A stretch of 9,704 nt of DNA from JBEIHI01 sp964655245 (GCA_964655245.1 CAZZLQ010000069.1:1-9704); one strand, 5' to 3'. Numbered from the stretch's first letter, positions 1-7,614 are shown. Notes: generated by a model not told the origin, from the letters alone. Numbers and translations: made by a program.

Positions 1-1359
1 AAGAGCCAAGCTCGTAAGAGGTCCCGCTCCTAGAATAAGGACCACTCGACCCGATCGAGCCTTCGGCATAGCTTCCAGCTTTTTCCAAACTTCATCACTT
101 GAAAGAACGCGAGGCAAAGCCTCAACGGGAGTCGATTTAAACTCTGAAGCCATCGCCTCAGACGTCACTCCGGGAATCGGATCTTCGTGAGCGGAATAAA
201 TGGGGAATAAGAAAACTTTTTGGCAACGCCCTTCAAAGCTCATCGGAAACTCACGCCACAAGGCTTTGGTACGCGTAAATCGATGCGGCTGGAAAAACAC
301 CACAACCTCCCGATCAGGAAACATCTGATGAAGTGCATCCAGAGTTGCTTCGATTTCCGTTGGGTGATGTCCATAGTCTTCAACAAGAGCCAAATCACGA
401 TCTTCGTGATGAATCTGAAGACGACGATCGGCAGGAACAAAATTCGCCAACCCTTCAGCAATCTCCCTCGCACTCATTCCCAAAGAAAGTGCGATTCCGA
501 TGGCTCCCGTTGCATTTTTCACATTATGAAGGCCGGGCACCGGAAGCTCAAAAGTACCGACACTCTTTCCTTCATAACTGAGCTTAAAGATACTGCGCTT
601 CTCTCGAGTGACAATATCCATGATTCTCAAATGCGCATCAGGAGCGAGTCCAAAGGTCTTCGTGGGCTTGGTCACTTCCCGACGAATCGCAGCGAGCGAA
701 GGACAATCGGCTGAAATCCAATTCATCCCAAAAAAGGCTGTGCGATTGAGAAAGTCTGTAAACGTATTTTCGATGTCTTTCAGATCTCGATAAGTATCCA
801 GATGCTCGCGATCAATATTTGTGACCAAAGAGTAAACAGGGGAAAACTTCAAAAAACTTCGGTCGCTTTCGTCGGCCTCAATCACAAAGACATCGCCCTT
901 GCCCACAATGCTCGAGGCGTTCCAATGTTGAAGGCGACCTCCCACAACCACAGTGGGATCTAGAGGGCGCAAAATCTGGCCCACCATTGAGGTGGTCGTT
1001 GTTTTTCCATGAGAGCCCGCAATGGCCACGCCCAATTTGACTCTCATGAGCTCAGCCAGCATCTCTGCTCGAGGAATCACAGGGATATCTCGCTTCTTGG
1101 CCTCAACCCATTCGGGATTCAGTGGTGACACCGCCGATGAAACCACAACGCAGGTTGCATCGGCCACTTGAGAAGCTGCGTGTCCCTTAAACAATCGCGC
1201 CCCGAGCTTTTCTAACTTTTTCGTGGTCGCTGATTCCTGGACGTCACTGCCACTGACCTGAAAGCCCAGCGAAAGCAAAACCTCGGCAATACCGCTCATT
1301 CCGCTGCCGCCGATTCCAATCAGGTGAATCTTGGGTTTAACCACGTGATCCCAAAACAT
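1..1359 (-). CDS. murC: UDP-N-acetylmuramate--L-alanine ligase MurC, 3' end cut by window edge
   Basis: MurC adds L-alanine to UDP-MurNAc using ATP in the cytoplasm, the first step of stem peptide synthesis. I translated this frame by hand: it is open from an ATG at 1359 to base 1, giving 453 residues without a stop. The family is usually about 460-490 residues, so only the last few are missing. Visible motifs are the N-terminal nucleotide-binding loop GIGGSGMSGIAE (15-26), the ATP P-loop GSHGKTTTT (115-123), EADESD, NIDREHLDTY, DYGHHPTE (328-335) and QPHRFTRT (357-364). In the first loop Ser19 replaces the usual Ile. The motif before the C-terminal domain reads VPADRRLQ, where most MurC proteins have GVxRRF. 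An AGGG 8 bases before the ATG is a plausible ribosome site. An in-frame GTG three codons upstream is possible but has no better site. It follows murG after a 72-base gap. Confidence 0.96.
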   Translation of the reverse strand, partial: MFWDHVVKPKIHLIGIGGSGMSGIAEVLLSLGFQVSGSDVQESATTKKLEKLGARLFKGHAASQVADATCVVVSSAVSPLNPEWVEAKKRDIPVIPRAEMLAELMRVKLGVAIAGSHGKTTTTSMVGQILRPLDPTVVVGGRLQHWNASSIVGKGDVFVIEADESDRSFLKFSPVYSLVTNIDREHLDTYRDLKDIENTFTDFLNRTAFFGMNWISADCPSLAAIRREVTKPTKTFGLAPDAHLRIMDIVTREKRSIFKLSYEGKSVGTFELPVPGLHNVKNATGAIGIALSLGMSAREIAEGLANFVPADRRLQIHHEDRDLALVEDYGHHPTEIEATLDALHQMFPDREVVVFFQPHRFTRTKALWREFPMSFEGRCQKVFLFPIYSAHEDPIPGVTSEAMASEFKSTPVEALPRVLSSDEVWKKLEAMPKARSGRVVLILGAGPLTSLAL

Positions 1360-1431
1360 AGCCCACACCCTAACATGTGAGCCCCGAGGGCGAAAGCTTA
1401 AGAAAGGGCCTTAAAAGGGTTTAAAAAGCCT
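1360..1431 (-). other. murG-murC spacer with clustered AT-rich palindromes
   Basis: This 72-base gap contains short palindromes in series: AAGCTT (1394-1399), CTTAAG (1397-1402), TTTAAA (1420-1425) and GCCTTTAAAGGC (1428-1439, which includes the murG stop). A near copy of the last one's core lies at 1409-1418 (CCTTAAAAGG on the plus strand). GCCTTTAAAGGC followed by TTTTT on the transcribed strand faintly resembles a terminator, but the stem is too short to be convincing. Confidence 0.4.
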
Positions 1432-2457
1432 TTAAAGGCGAAAGATCTCATCCCAGCTGACGACTGAATCGGCCTTTCGGCTGGGGATGGCCGGCTGAGT
1501 GGAGCGCAAAAGCGGCTCAAAACGAGCCCATGTAAACTCCGACTCGGCAACCACCCACGATGACTGCTGAACCGAAAGAGCATTCAACCGTTGATGATCA
1601 TCAGAGGCCCCAGGAAACGGAATGAAAACGCAAGGTCGCTGAAACGCAAGAGCTTCAAAAACAGTCATGGCTCCCGATCTGCAAATCAACATATCCGCTC
1701 GAGCAAAATAATCCTGCAAACGATCCGAAAATGCGAAAACTTCTGCTTCAAATCCAAGGTCTTGATAGATCTCTCGCATTGATGCTTCATCAGCAGCTCC
1801 TGTCTGATGCGCAATGCGCACCCTCAAGCCAGAATCTTTGAGAAAAGGCAAAATCAACCGCCAGCGTTGATTGAGTCCGCGAGCTCCTTGAGACCCCCCC
1901 ACAATCAAAATCCGTTCTGGGGGCCAACGAAAGGATTCGGCCTGAGCGGCAATCTCTTTAAACTTTTGTCGGATCGGCAAATTGATCAGCTGAAATCCCT
2001 TCGCTGGAAAACCGCAGAAAGCCAGCAGCGGCATTTTACTCAAGACTTTATTGGCTAAACCGGGTGAGGAGTTTTGATCTACGACCACCACTTTCCACTT
2101 GAACAACCATCGTAACAAGGTCGCCGCAAAAACGGTGGGAAATGAGGCGTATCCACCCACTCCGATAACCAGTTTGGGGCGCTCTCGAATCAAGAAAAAC
2201 GCACTCATCGCCAGTCCACCAAGCAAATAGAGTGCAGCAATGATTTGCGCCTGAAGACCTCTTCGCTTGAAACCTCGCGCGGGAATAAATAGTTTTCTCA
2301 TCCTCGGATCGTCAAGCTTGGCTCGAGCCTCAATTCCCGATCGCGTGCCAACAAAGACAATCTCAGCTTGCGGGTTCCTCAGCAAAAACTCTTCGGCAAT
2401 GGCCACTCCAGAAAAAAAATGACCGCCAGTTCCACCACCGCAAACAAAAACATTCAT
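1432..2457 (-). CDS. murG: UDP-GlcNAc:undecaprenyl-PP-MurNAc-pentapeptide GlcNAc transferase MurG
   Basis: MurG is a GT-B, family GT28 glycosyltransferase on the inner face of the membrane. It transfers GlcNAc from UDP-GlcNAc to lipid I to make lipid II. The protein has 341 residues, slightly shorter than the usual 355-360. The N-terminal acceptor domain starts with the glycine loop GGGTGGH (7-13), followed by RGFKRRG (61-67) and GVGGYASFP (99-107). The C-terminal UDP-GlcNAc domain has GGSQGARGLN (187-196), HQTG (217-220), RSGAMTVFEAL (260-270) with the uridine-binding Glu at 268, and DDHQRLNA (286-293). The usual HEQN motif reads VDQN at 126-129. The ATG start places the glycine loop where the family has it. 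It lies 15 bases after the ftsW stop with no Shine-Dalgarno sequence; TATTAT sits six bases before the start codon instead. Confidence 0.97.
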   Translation of the reverse strand: MNVFVCGGGTGGHFFSGVAIAEEFLLRNPQAEIVFVGTRSGIEARAKLDDPRMRKLFIPARGFKRRGLQAQIIAALYLLGGLAMSAFFLIRERPKLVIGVGGYASFPTVFAATLLRWLFKWKVVVVDQNSSPGLANKVLSKMPLLAFCGFPAKGFQLINLPIRQKFKEIAAQAESFRWPPERILIVGGSQGARGLNQRWRLILPFLKDSGLRVRIAHQTGAADEASMREIYQDLGFEAEVFAFSDRLQDYFARADMLICRSGAMTVFEALAFQRPCVFIPFPGASDDHQRLNALSVQQSSWVVAESEFTWARFEPLLRSTQPAIPSRKADSVVSWDEIFRL

Positions 2458-2463
2458 GAAGCG

Positions 2464-2492
2464 ATAATACTTTTAAGCAGGCTCTTCGTCAC
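2464..2492 (-). promoter_or_regulatory. Candidate internal promoter for murG, leaderless geometry
   Basis: On the minus strand GTGACG (2492-2487, four of six matches to TTGACA), a 17-base spacer and TATTAT (2469-2464, five of six matches to TATAAT) are followed by six bases and the murG ATG. The -35-like part lies in the last ftsW codons. Transcription would start at the start codon. murG has no Shine-Dalgarno sequence. Inference from sequence only. Confidence 0.35.
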
Positions 2493-3621
2493 GACGATCA
2501 TAGAGACTTTGGAGCATCCCTAATGACATGAGCGAAACAAGAATGGAACTCCCCCCACTACTGAAGAACGGAAGAGGCAATCCTTTGGTAGGAAGTAATC
2601 CCAATGTCACACACATATTGAGCAGAGCGGGCAGGCACAACAGAAGAGTAAGCCCAGCGGCTAGGTAGTAGCCAAACGTCGACATCTGAGACCGAGTCAC
2701 TCGCGCACCAAAAGCCAGAAGACCGATGAAGAGACCGACCACCAAAATGACTCCCATCACCCCAAGCTCTTCACCTAAAACGCTGAAAATAAAATCCGTA
2801 TGCGCCTCCGGAAGATAAAAAAGCTTCTGCTGCGAATTTCCAAGACCCAACCCACTCCAGCCGCCATTGTAAAAAGCTACAAAGCTTTGAATCACCTGAA
2901 AGCCATTTCCTTGGGGATCAGCCCAAGGATCTAGGAAAGTCACCACACGCTTGGCCCGATAGCCGGCACCAAATATCAATGCGACCACTGCGGGCAGAGC
3001 CATGATGAAGAGTCCACCCAAATAAGCCAGCGGCACCTGCCCCACAAACCACAAGGCCAAACTCAAAGCTAAAATAGACATGGCCGAACCAAAGTCTGGC
3101 TGAAGAATCAGCAGAAACATAAAAAACGTCGTTATGATCAACAGAGGTAAAAAGCCTTTATTGAAAGACTCTAATCGATCCGCACGAATAGTGAGCGTCG
3201 CTGCCATAAAAAACACAAATAGAAGCTTCGCCAACTCAGCCGGCTGAAACTGTCCAAAGCCAATATTGATCCATCGTTGCGCCCCACCGGCGGTCATGCC
3301 AACTCCAGGAATCAGCACAATCACGAGTGAAAGAACAGCAATCCCGAGAGCGACCATTCGAAGCCGCATGAGTTTGATCCAAGGAATCTGGGCAATCGTG
3401 AAATAAAGAATCCATCCCATCCCTAGGAAGACGGCTTGCTTTTTGACATAGTAGAGACCATCACCGAACTTCTGAAGCCCCATGACAGCAGAAGAACTGT
3501 AAATCATCAGCAAGCCAAAAATCGAAAGCAGTAGTCCGATAAAAAAAAGCGGTCGATGAGAGAGACCAGCGATCTTAAAACCGCTGCGCGCCTGCAGACG
3601 TTCCTTCCTCCCCCATGCCAT
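2473..3621 (-). CDS. ftsW: Septal SEDS peptidoglycan glycosyltransferase FtsW
   Basis: FtsW is a polytopic membrane protein of the SEDS family that polymerises lipid II into glycan strands at the septum, working with FtsI. From the ATG at 3621 it has 382 residues with about ten hydrophobic segments, normal for the family. Conserved signatures (numbered from this ATG) are GGAQRWI and QPAELAK (126-132), QPDFG, LPEAHTDFIFSVLGEELG with the putative catalytic Asp at 276, and PTKGLPLPFFSSGGSS (344-359). The last usually reads SYGGSS; here Tyr is Ser. The frame is open to a TTG at 3657, which would add 12 polar residues, but neither start has a Shine-Dalgarno sequence. I prefer the ATG because it leaves a typical short cytoplasmic tail and a -10-like TACAAT ends six bases before it. 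The gap to murD is then 92 bases, the longest in the window. Confidence 0.95.
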   Translation of the reverse strand: MAWGRKERLQARSGFKIAGLSHRPLFFIGLLLSIFGLLMIYSSSAVMGLQKFGDGLYYVKKQAVFLGMGWILYFTIAQIPWIKLMRLRMVALGIAVLSLVIVLIPGVGMTAGGAQRWINIGFGQFQPAELAKLLFVFFMAATLTIRADRLESFNKGFLPLLIITTFFMFLLILQPDFGSAMSILALSLALWFVGQVPLAYLGGLFIMALPAVVALIFGAGYRAKRVVTFLDPWADPQGNGFQVIQSFVAFYNGGWSGLGLGNSQQKLFYLPEAHTDFIFSVLGEELGVMGVILVVGLFIGLLAFGARVTRSQMSTFGYYLAAGLTLLLCLPALLNMCVTLGLLPTKGLPLPFFSSGGSSILVSLMSLGMLQSLYDRRDEEPA

Positions 3622-3627
3622 AGCTTG

Positions 3628-3657
3628 ATTGTATGTTTGAATTTGAACATGACGCAA
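3628..3657 (-). promoter_or_regulatory. Candidate internal promoter for ftsW, leaderless geometry
   Basis: Read on the minus strand, TACAAT (3633-3628) matches five of six bases of the -10 consensus and lies exactly six bases before the ATG at 3621, so a transcript would begin at the A of that ATG. TTGCGT (3657-3652), 18 bases upstream, matches only TTG of the -35 consensus. It sits in the longest intergenic gap of the window, and ftsW has no Shine-Dalgarno sequence. This is inference from sequence only. Confidence 0.35.
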
Positions 3658-3713
3658 GCATCATGAGAGGGGCTCAGAATTCGACGCGCTGCCGCATTTT
3701 TCAAAAACCGAGC

Positions 3714-4937
3714 TCAGTCGACTCGCTCAAGCGCGCCACGAAATCGCTCAATTTGACTTAAGAAAAAATGCCCTCGCTCTTCAAAGTTATTGAACTCATC
3801 GTAGCTGGAGCAGGCTGGAGATAGAACAAAAGCCTCACCGGGGCCGATTTGACTCGAAACCTGCTTCAAACAATCTCCAAGGCTAGCGAAGGTGAGGCCG
3901 CGCCCCTGAATCTGACCTTGAATCACCTGGGAAGCCTCTCCAACCACATAAACAGAATCTGTTTTTCGAAGTATCGGGAGCAAAATAGAAAAATCATCGC
4001 CTTTATAGCGCCCACCCAAAATCCAGTGGAGTTTCTGGAACCGCTGACTCAAATGCTTAAGAGCATAGGCCGTCGCATGAACTGTCGTAGCCTTGGAGTC
4101 GTTGATGAAAAATGCACCGCGCCGATCCTTCCAGACTTCCTGACGGTGGGGCAGCTTTGGCAATCGATCAAACAAAGGCGCACTGACAGGGGCTCCTTCC
4201 TGTTTCAAAACCGAAGCCATGACGAGCTTCAAGATAACGGAGATCTCCTCGTCATTCGAAAAATCGACTGACGTCGGGGTCTTAAAGAAGCTGGGACGAA
4301 CAAGCTCCGAAGGGAAATAGCAAACGCGAGCACAAGACATCAGGCTCCACTTGGCAGCATAGTAATCCTCAAGCGAGTCATAGCGATCCAGATGATCCGG
4401 AGCGAGGTTCAGGAGCACTCCGTAATCAAATCGAGCCGTCTGCAATCTCTCCGCCTGAAAGCTTGAAACCTCAAGAACGGCCCAATCATAGGAGTCCTTC
4501 AGGAGATCCCCCATTGGAATACCAAGGTTGCCACCAACAAAAATCTTCTTTTGAGGAAAAGCCCGTTTCAAAACCTCGCCGGCCTGCACGGTCATGGTCG
4601 ACTTGCCGTCGGTCCCGGTAATCACAAGAGTCTTTCCCTGAAATCGCTCTCTGACAAAATCAAGCTCACGCTTTTCTTTGGAGCCCAGGAACTTCATAAA
4701 AGGACGTCGAGGATCGATCCCGGGCGAGACAAAAACCTGAGTGAACGGATATCGATTCCAATCAAACGAATCAAAACTCCCCTGAAGCCGCTCTATTCTT
4801 TCGAACTTTCCCGATCGATACTGGTGAACTTCCAGATGACCATCTTCGCTTTCCACAAACGCAAGCTTGTCTCCTGGCACCACAGCAGCAAGGCCCAGAT
4901 TCGACTTACCCAGACCTAAGAACAGACTCAAACTCAT
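3714..4937 (-). CDS. murD: UDP-N-acetylmuramoyl-L-alanine--D-glutamate ligase MurD
   Basis: MurD adds D-glutamate to UDP-MurNAc-L-Ala with ATP in the cytoplasm. The 407 residues are about 30 fewer than E. coli MurD; the N-terminal UDP-binding domain is compact, with GLGKSNLGLA (8-17) and SPGI (71-74). The central ATPase domain has TGTDGKST (107-114), SSFQ (158-161), LNLAPDHLDRY (176-186) and Lys196 in YYAAKW, the position of the carbamylated lysine. The C-terminal domain follows LPHRQE (262-267), with NDSKATTVHA (279-288), GGRYKGDDFS (309-318) and LSPACSSYDEF (372-382). Asp110 sits where the P-loop nearly always has Asn (GTNGKST). The ATG is 9 bases after the mraY stop, with a purine-rich AAGAAGAA as a weak ribosome site, so translational coupling is likely. 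Confidence 0.97.
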   Translation of the reverse strand: MSLSLFLGLGKSNLGLAAVVPGDKLAFVESEDGHLEVHQYRSGKFERIERLQGSFDSFDWNRYPFTQVFVSPGIDPRRPFMKFLGSKEKRELDFVRERFQGKTLVITGTDGKSTMTVQAGEVLKRAFPQKKIFVGGNLGIPMGDLLKDSYDWAVLEVSSFQAERLQTARFDYGVLLNLAPDHLDRYDSLEDYYAAKWSLMSCARVCYFPSELVRPSFFKTPTSVDFSNDEEISVILKLVMASVLKQEGAPVSAPLFDRLPKLPHRQEVWKDRRGAFFINDSKATTVHATAYALKHLSQRFQKLHWILGGRYKGDDFSILLPILRKTDSVYVVGEASQVIQGQIQGRGLTFASLGDCLKQVSSQIGPGEAFVLSPACSSYDEFNNFEERGHFFLSQIERFRGALERVD

Positions 4938-4946
4938 GGATTCTTC

Positions 4947-6023
4947 TTACCGAATTTTCAATGTGGTTAAAGCGGCAAGTGCAAACAGAATGGATAAAAT
5001 CCAAAACCGCACGATGACCTTGGATTCCGGCCATCCCGCCAGCTCAAAGTGGTGGTGGAGCGGAGCCATTTTAAACACTCGCTTGCCTCGAGTCTTGTAG
5101 CTTCCCACCTGAAGCATGACGGATACAGCCTCCATGACAAACAACATCCCCGCAATCAACAAAACGATCTCTTTATGAGTCATCAGTGAGACCGCGCCCA
5201 AAAGTCCGCCGAGAGAAAGAGAACCCACATCCCCCATGAAAACCGTTGCGGGATGAGCATTGTACCAAAGAAATCCGAGACCCACGCCAATAACAGAAGC
5301 CAAAATGACTACCAACTCTCCTGAGCCAGCAATGTATTGAAACTGAAGATACTCCGCAAAAACCTTATGACCCGTGACATAGCTTGTGACCAACAAAACA
5401 GCGGCCGTCGTCATGATGGGCACAATCGCTAATCCATCCAAGCCGTCTGTAAGGTTCACAGCATTAGCAGCACCGTTAATCACGAAAAATGACCAGATGT
5501 AATACGCGAGCCCCAAAGGAATCGCTACATCCTTAAAAAAAGGAACCACAACCTTAGCCTCAATCATCTTTGTCTGAAGTAAAAAGAATGCGACGACCAA
5601 TGAGAGCAACCCCATGGAAATCATCTTGGTTCGAAAACTCACACCCTTTGGATTTTTTTTGGTTAACTTGAGGAAATCATCCGCAAAACCAACGGCCCCA
5701 AAAGACAACAAAGAAAACAAAGAAATCCATACAAACCAAGAGTCAAGTCGACACAGTAGAAGCGAGCTCACTGTGATCCCAATCACCATTAAAATCCCGC
5801 CCATTGTTGGGGTGCCTGTTTTCTTGAGGTGAGTCTTTGGTCCATCGTCACGGACAACTTGTCCAATCGCCATTCGCTTCAACCATCGAATCACTCCCGG
5901 CATAAAGGTGACGACAATGGAAAACGAAATGATCGCGGCCAGAAGAGCACGGAAGGAAATATACCGAAACAAATTGGCAATGCTTCGATCACCAAAAAAC
6001 TCATGAATAAAACTCAGAATCAT
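4947..6023 (-). CDS. mraY: Phospho-N-acetylmuramoyl-pentapeptide-transferase MraY
   Basis: MraY is the integral membrane enzyme that transfers phospho-MurNAc-pentapeptide from UDP to undecaprenyl phosphate, making lipid I. From the ATG at 6023 it has 358 residues, the standard length, and about ten membrane segments. Motifs are DDGPKTHLKKTGTPTMGG (59-76), FADDFLK with Asp115/Asp116, NAVNLTDGLDGLA (187-199) with Asp193, FMGDVGS with Asp265, and the histidine triad H323-H325 in MAPLHHHFE. These match the catalytic and Mg2+ residues known from the Aquifex enzyme almost number for number. The frame stays open upstream to an ATG at 6107, but those 28 extra residues are polar, partly overlap murE, and do not belong to the family. 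An AAGGA lies 13 bases before the chosen ATG. About 43 bases separate it from murE, where murF is usually found. Confidence 0.97.
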   Translation of the reverse strand: MILSFIHEFFGDRSIANLFRYISFRALLAAIISFSIVVTFMPGVIRWLKRMAIGQVVRDDGPKTHLKKTGTPTMGGILMVIGITVSSLLLCRLDSWFVWISLFSLLSFGAVGFADDFLKLTKKNPKGVSFRTKMISMGLLSLVVAFFLLQTKMIEAKVVVPFFKDVAIPLGLAYYIWSFFVINGAANAVNLTDGLDGLAIVPIMTTAAVLLVTSYVTGHKVFAEYLQFQYIAGSGELVVILASVIGVGLGFLWYNAHPATVFMGDVGSLSLGGLLGAVSLMTHKEIVLLIAGMLFVMEAVSVMLQVGSYKTRGKRVFKMAPLHHHFELAGWPESKVIVRFWILSILFALAALTTLKIR

Positions 6024-6066
6024 GTTCTTTTTATGTTCCTTGAGGCTTTCGTCCGAATCAATGACT

Positions 6067-7596
6067 TTATGAGCTAGAAAAACTCTGGACGACCTCTCGA
6101 TCATCAAAGGGAAGCTTTTGGGTCCCTATGATCTGGTACTTTTCGTGCCCCTTTCCCGCGATCAACAAAACATCGTCGGGTCCCAAATCTTTCAACGCAC
6201 GCTCGATCGTCTTTCGCCGATCGACATCAATACGGCAGGGCTTAAGCCGCTGCATCCCCTGAACAATCTCCCGAATGATACCGTCTGGATCCTCAGTGCG
6301 TGGATTATCTGAAGTCACAAAGATTTCATCAGCGTAAAGCTCGGCAACCTCACCCATTTTGGGTCGCTTGGCTCGATCGCGGTCACCGCCGCAACCAAAC
6401 ACAACCTTGAGCTTTCCCTTGGTCAATACGCGAAGGGTACTCAAAACATTCTCAAGAGCATCCGGCGTATGGGCGTAATCAACAAACACAAAGCCCTGCC
6501 CCACTCGGGACACTCGCTCAAGTCGACCCGAGACTGGCGACATTTGATCCAGGCCCTGCTGGATCTGCTCAGGAGTCGCATTCAAAGCTAATCCCAGAGC
6601 GATCATTCCCATCACATTCTCCGCATTGTAGTTGCCCGGCAAAAACGAGCGGAATCGATGCGCTGTTTGGGTCTTGCTATTGACCACCTCGAGCTCAGTA
6701 CCCGACAAGGCGGTCTTGAAGGATTTCAAGAAGTAACGAGAACAATGAGCCCGTGTCGAGTCGGCGGTCCACACAACCACATCCAAATCAGAAATCCCTT
6801 TAAGATCCTCAATCAACCGTGTCCCGAAACTTCCATCGTCTGGAACAACCGCCCATTTTTGCTTCTTGCTCGAAGTCTTCAGCAGTTCCGTAAACAATTT
6901 ACGTTTGGCCACATAGTAATTTTCCATCGTGCGATGGTAATCAAGATGTTCCGCCGTCAAATTGGTAAAGATCGCAGCGTCCACTTCAAGGCCCAAGAGA
7001 CGGCCTTGATCTAAAGCATGAGAGCTGGCCTCAAAAACCGCTGCTGTCGCACCCTTTGATTTGAGATCAGCGAATCGCCGCTGCAACTCTTCAAAGTCCG
7101 GGGTGGTCAACTCCGACGGAATGGAGAATCCCTCAAACTCAGTTTCAATCGTTCCAAATCGCGCCACACGATGACCGAGAACTCGAAGCAGCGACTGCAT
7201 CAAAAATGTCGTCGTGGTCTTTCCATTTGTTCCTGTCACGGCCGCAAGAAACATCTGGGCCGACGGATCCGCCCAAAATGATTTGACGGCCAAAGCCATC
7301 GCCTGAGCGGAGGATCGAACACGAATGAAGGGCTTTTTAAGACTAACACCCACGGGGAGGCGCTCTCCTACAATACCAATCACACTCGGGCTGGCATCAA
7401 TCTCACTCAAGAAATCATGGCCGTCGAAGGTCACGCCCTTTCGCGCAAAAAACAAAACCTTTTCACCCGCTCCTAGTGTTTTGAGCTTTCGAGTATCGGC
7501 CAAAACAGAGGACGCCTCCCCCACCAGGCCCCCTTCCAGCCAAAGACCGGAGGACTTAAGAATCTGCAAAAATTGATCAAGCTTGAGTGATTCCAC
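6067..7596 (-). CDS. murE: UDP-MurNAc-L-Ala-D-Glu--meso-diaminopimelate ligase MurE
   Basis: MurE adds the third stem residue with ATP in the cytoplasm. The 509 residues contain the N-terminal substrate domain, then the ATPase domain with TGTNGKTTTT (121-130), TTPDFEEL (164-171), EASSHALDQGR (189-199), TNLTAEHLDYH (211-221) and Lys231 in YYVAKRK, the carbamylated lysine position. The C-terminal domain has DYAHTPDALENVL (373-385), GCGGDRDRAKRPKM (401-414), DNPRTEDP (430-437) and GKGHEKYQ (481-488). DNPRTEDP is the mDAP-selecting form; lysine-adding enzymes differ here. The start is GTG at 7596; no ATG lies in frame near it. GAGG sits only two bases before this codon, too close for a normal Shine-Dalgarno sequence, so translation may depend on coupling to ftsI, which ends 42 bases upstream. 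Confidence 0.97.
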   Translation of the reverse strand: MESLKLDQFLQILKSSGLWLEGGLVGEASSVLADTRKLKTLGAGEKVLFFARKGVTFDGHDFLSEIDASPSVIGIVGERLPVGVSLKKPFIRVRSSAQAMALAVKSFWADPSAQMFLAAVTGTNGKTTTTFLMQSLLRVLGHRVARFGTIETEFEGFSIPSELTTPDFEELQRRFADLKSKGATAAVFEASSHALDQGRLLGLEVDAAIFTNLTAEHLDYHRTMENYYVAKRKLFTELLKTSSKKQKWAVVPDDGSFGTRLIEDLKGISDLDVVVWTADSTRAHCSRYFLKSFKTALSGTELEVVNSKTQTAHRFRSFLPGNYNAENVMGMIALGLALNATPEQIQQGLDQMSPVSGRLERVSRVGQGFVFVDYAHTPDALENVLSTLRVLTKGKLKVVFGCGGDRDRAKRPKMGEVAELYADEIFVTSDNPRTEDPDGIIREIVQGMQRLKPCRIDVDRRKTIERALKDLGPDDVLLIAGKGHEKYQIIGTQKLPFDDREVVQSFSSS

Positions 7597-7614
7597 GGCC
7601 TCATTTGAACTAAG

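Noticed and set aside
220..714. 164-codon open frame on the plus strand
   Set aside because: It lies entirely opposite murC, whose motifs are unmistakable. The predicted protein has no recognisable motif and an odd, basic composition, as expected of an antisense shadow.
3622..3713. Possible terminator or small gene in the murD-ftsW gap
   Set aside because: TTTTTGAAAAA gives only an A/T stem without a U-tract, and the short frames in the gap have no support.
3849..4271. 140-codon plus-strand open frame opposite murD
   Set aside because: Shadow of a well-conserved gene; no ribosome site and no domain-like pattern.
5652..5659. Eight-base homopolymers in coding sequence (mraY 5652-5659; also in ftsW near 3541 and murG near 2412)
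   Set aside because: They could permit polymerase slippage, but each is explained by Lys-Lys-Asn or Phe-Phe codons and no alternative frame of interest follows.
6024..6107. 28-residue N-terminal extension of MraY from an upstream ATG at 6107
   Set aside because: It overlaps the murE end, is polar, and would make MraY longer than the family. The ATG at 6023 gives the standard 358 residues with catalytic residues at standard positions.
6658..7014. 118-codon plus-strand open frame opposite murE (similar ones opposite ftsI at 8361-8690 and 9122-9469)
   Set aside because: All are fully antisense to conserved coding sequence and share no features with known proteins.
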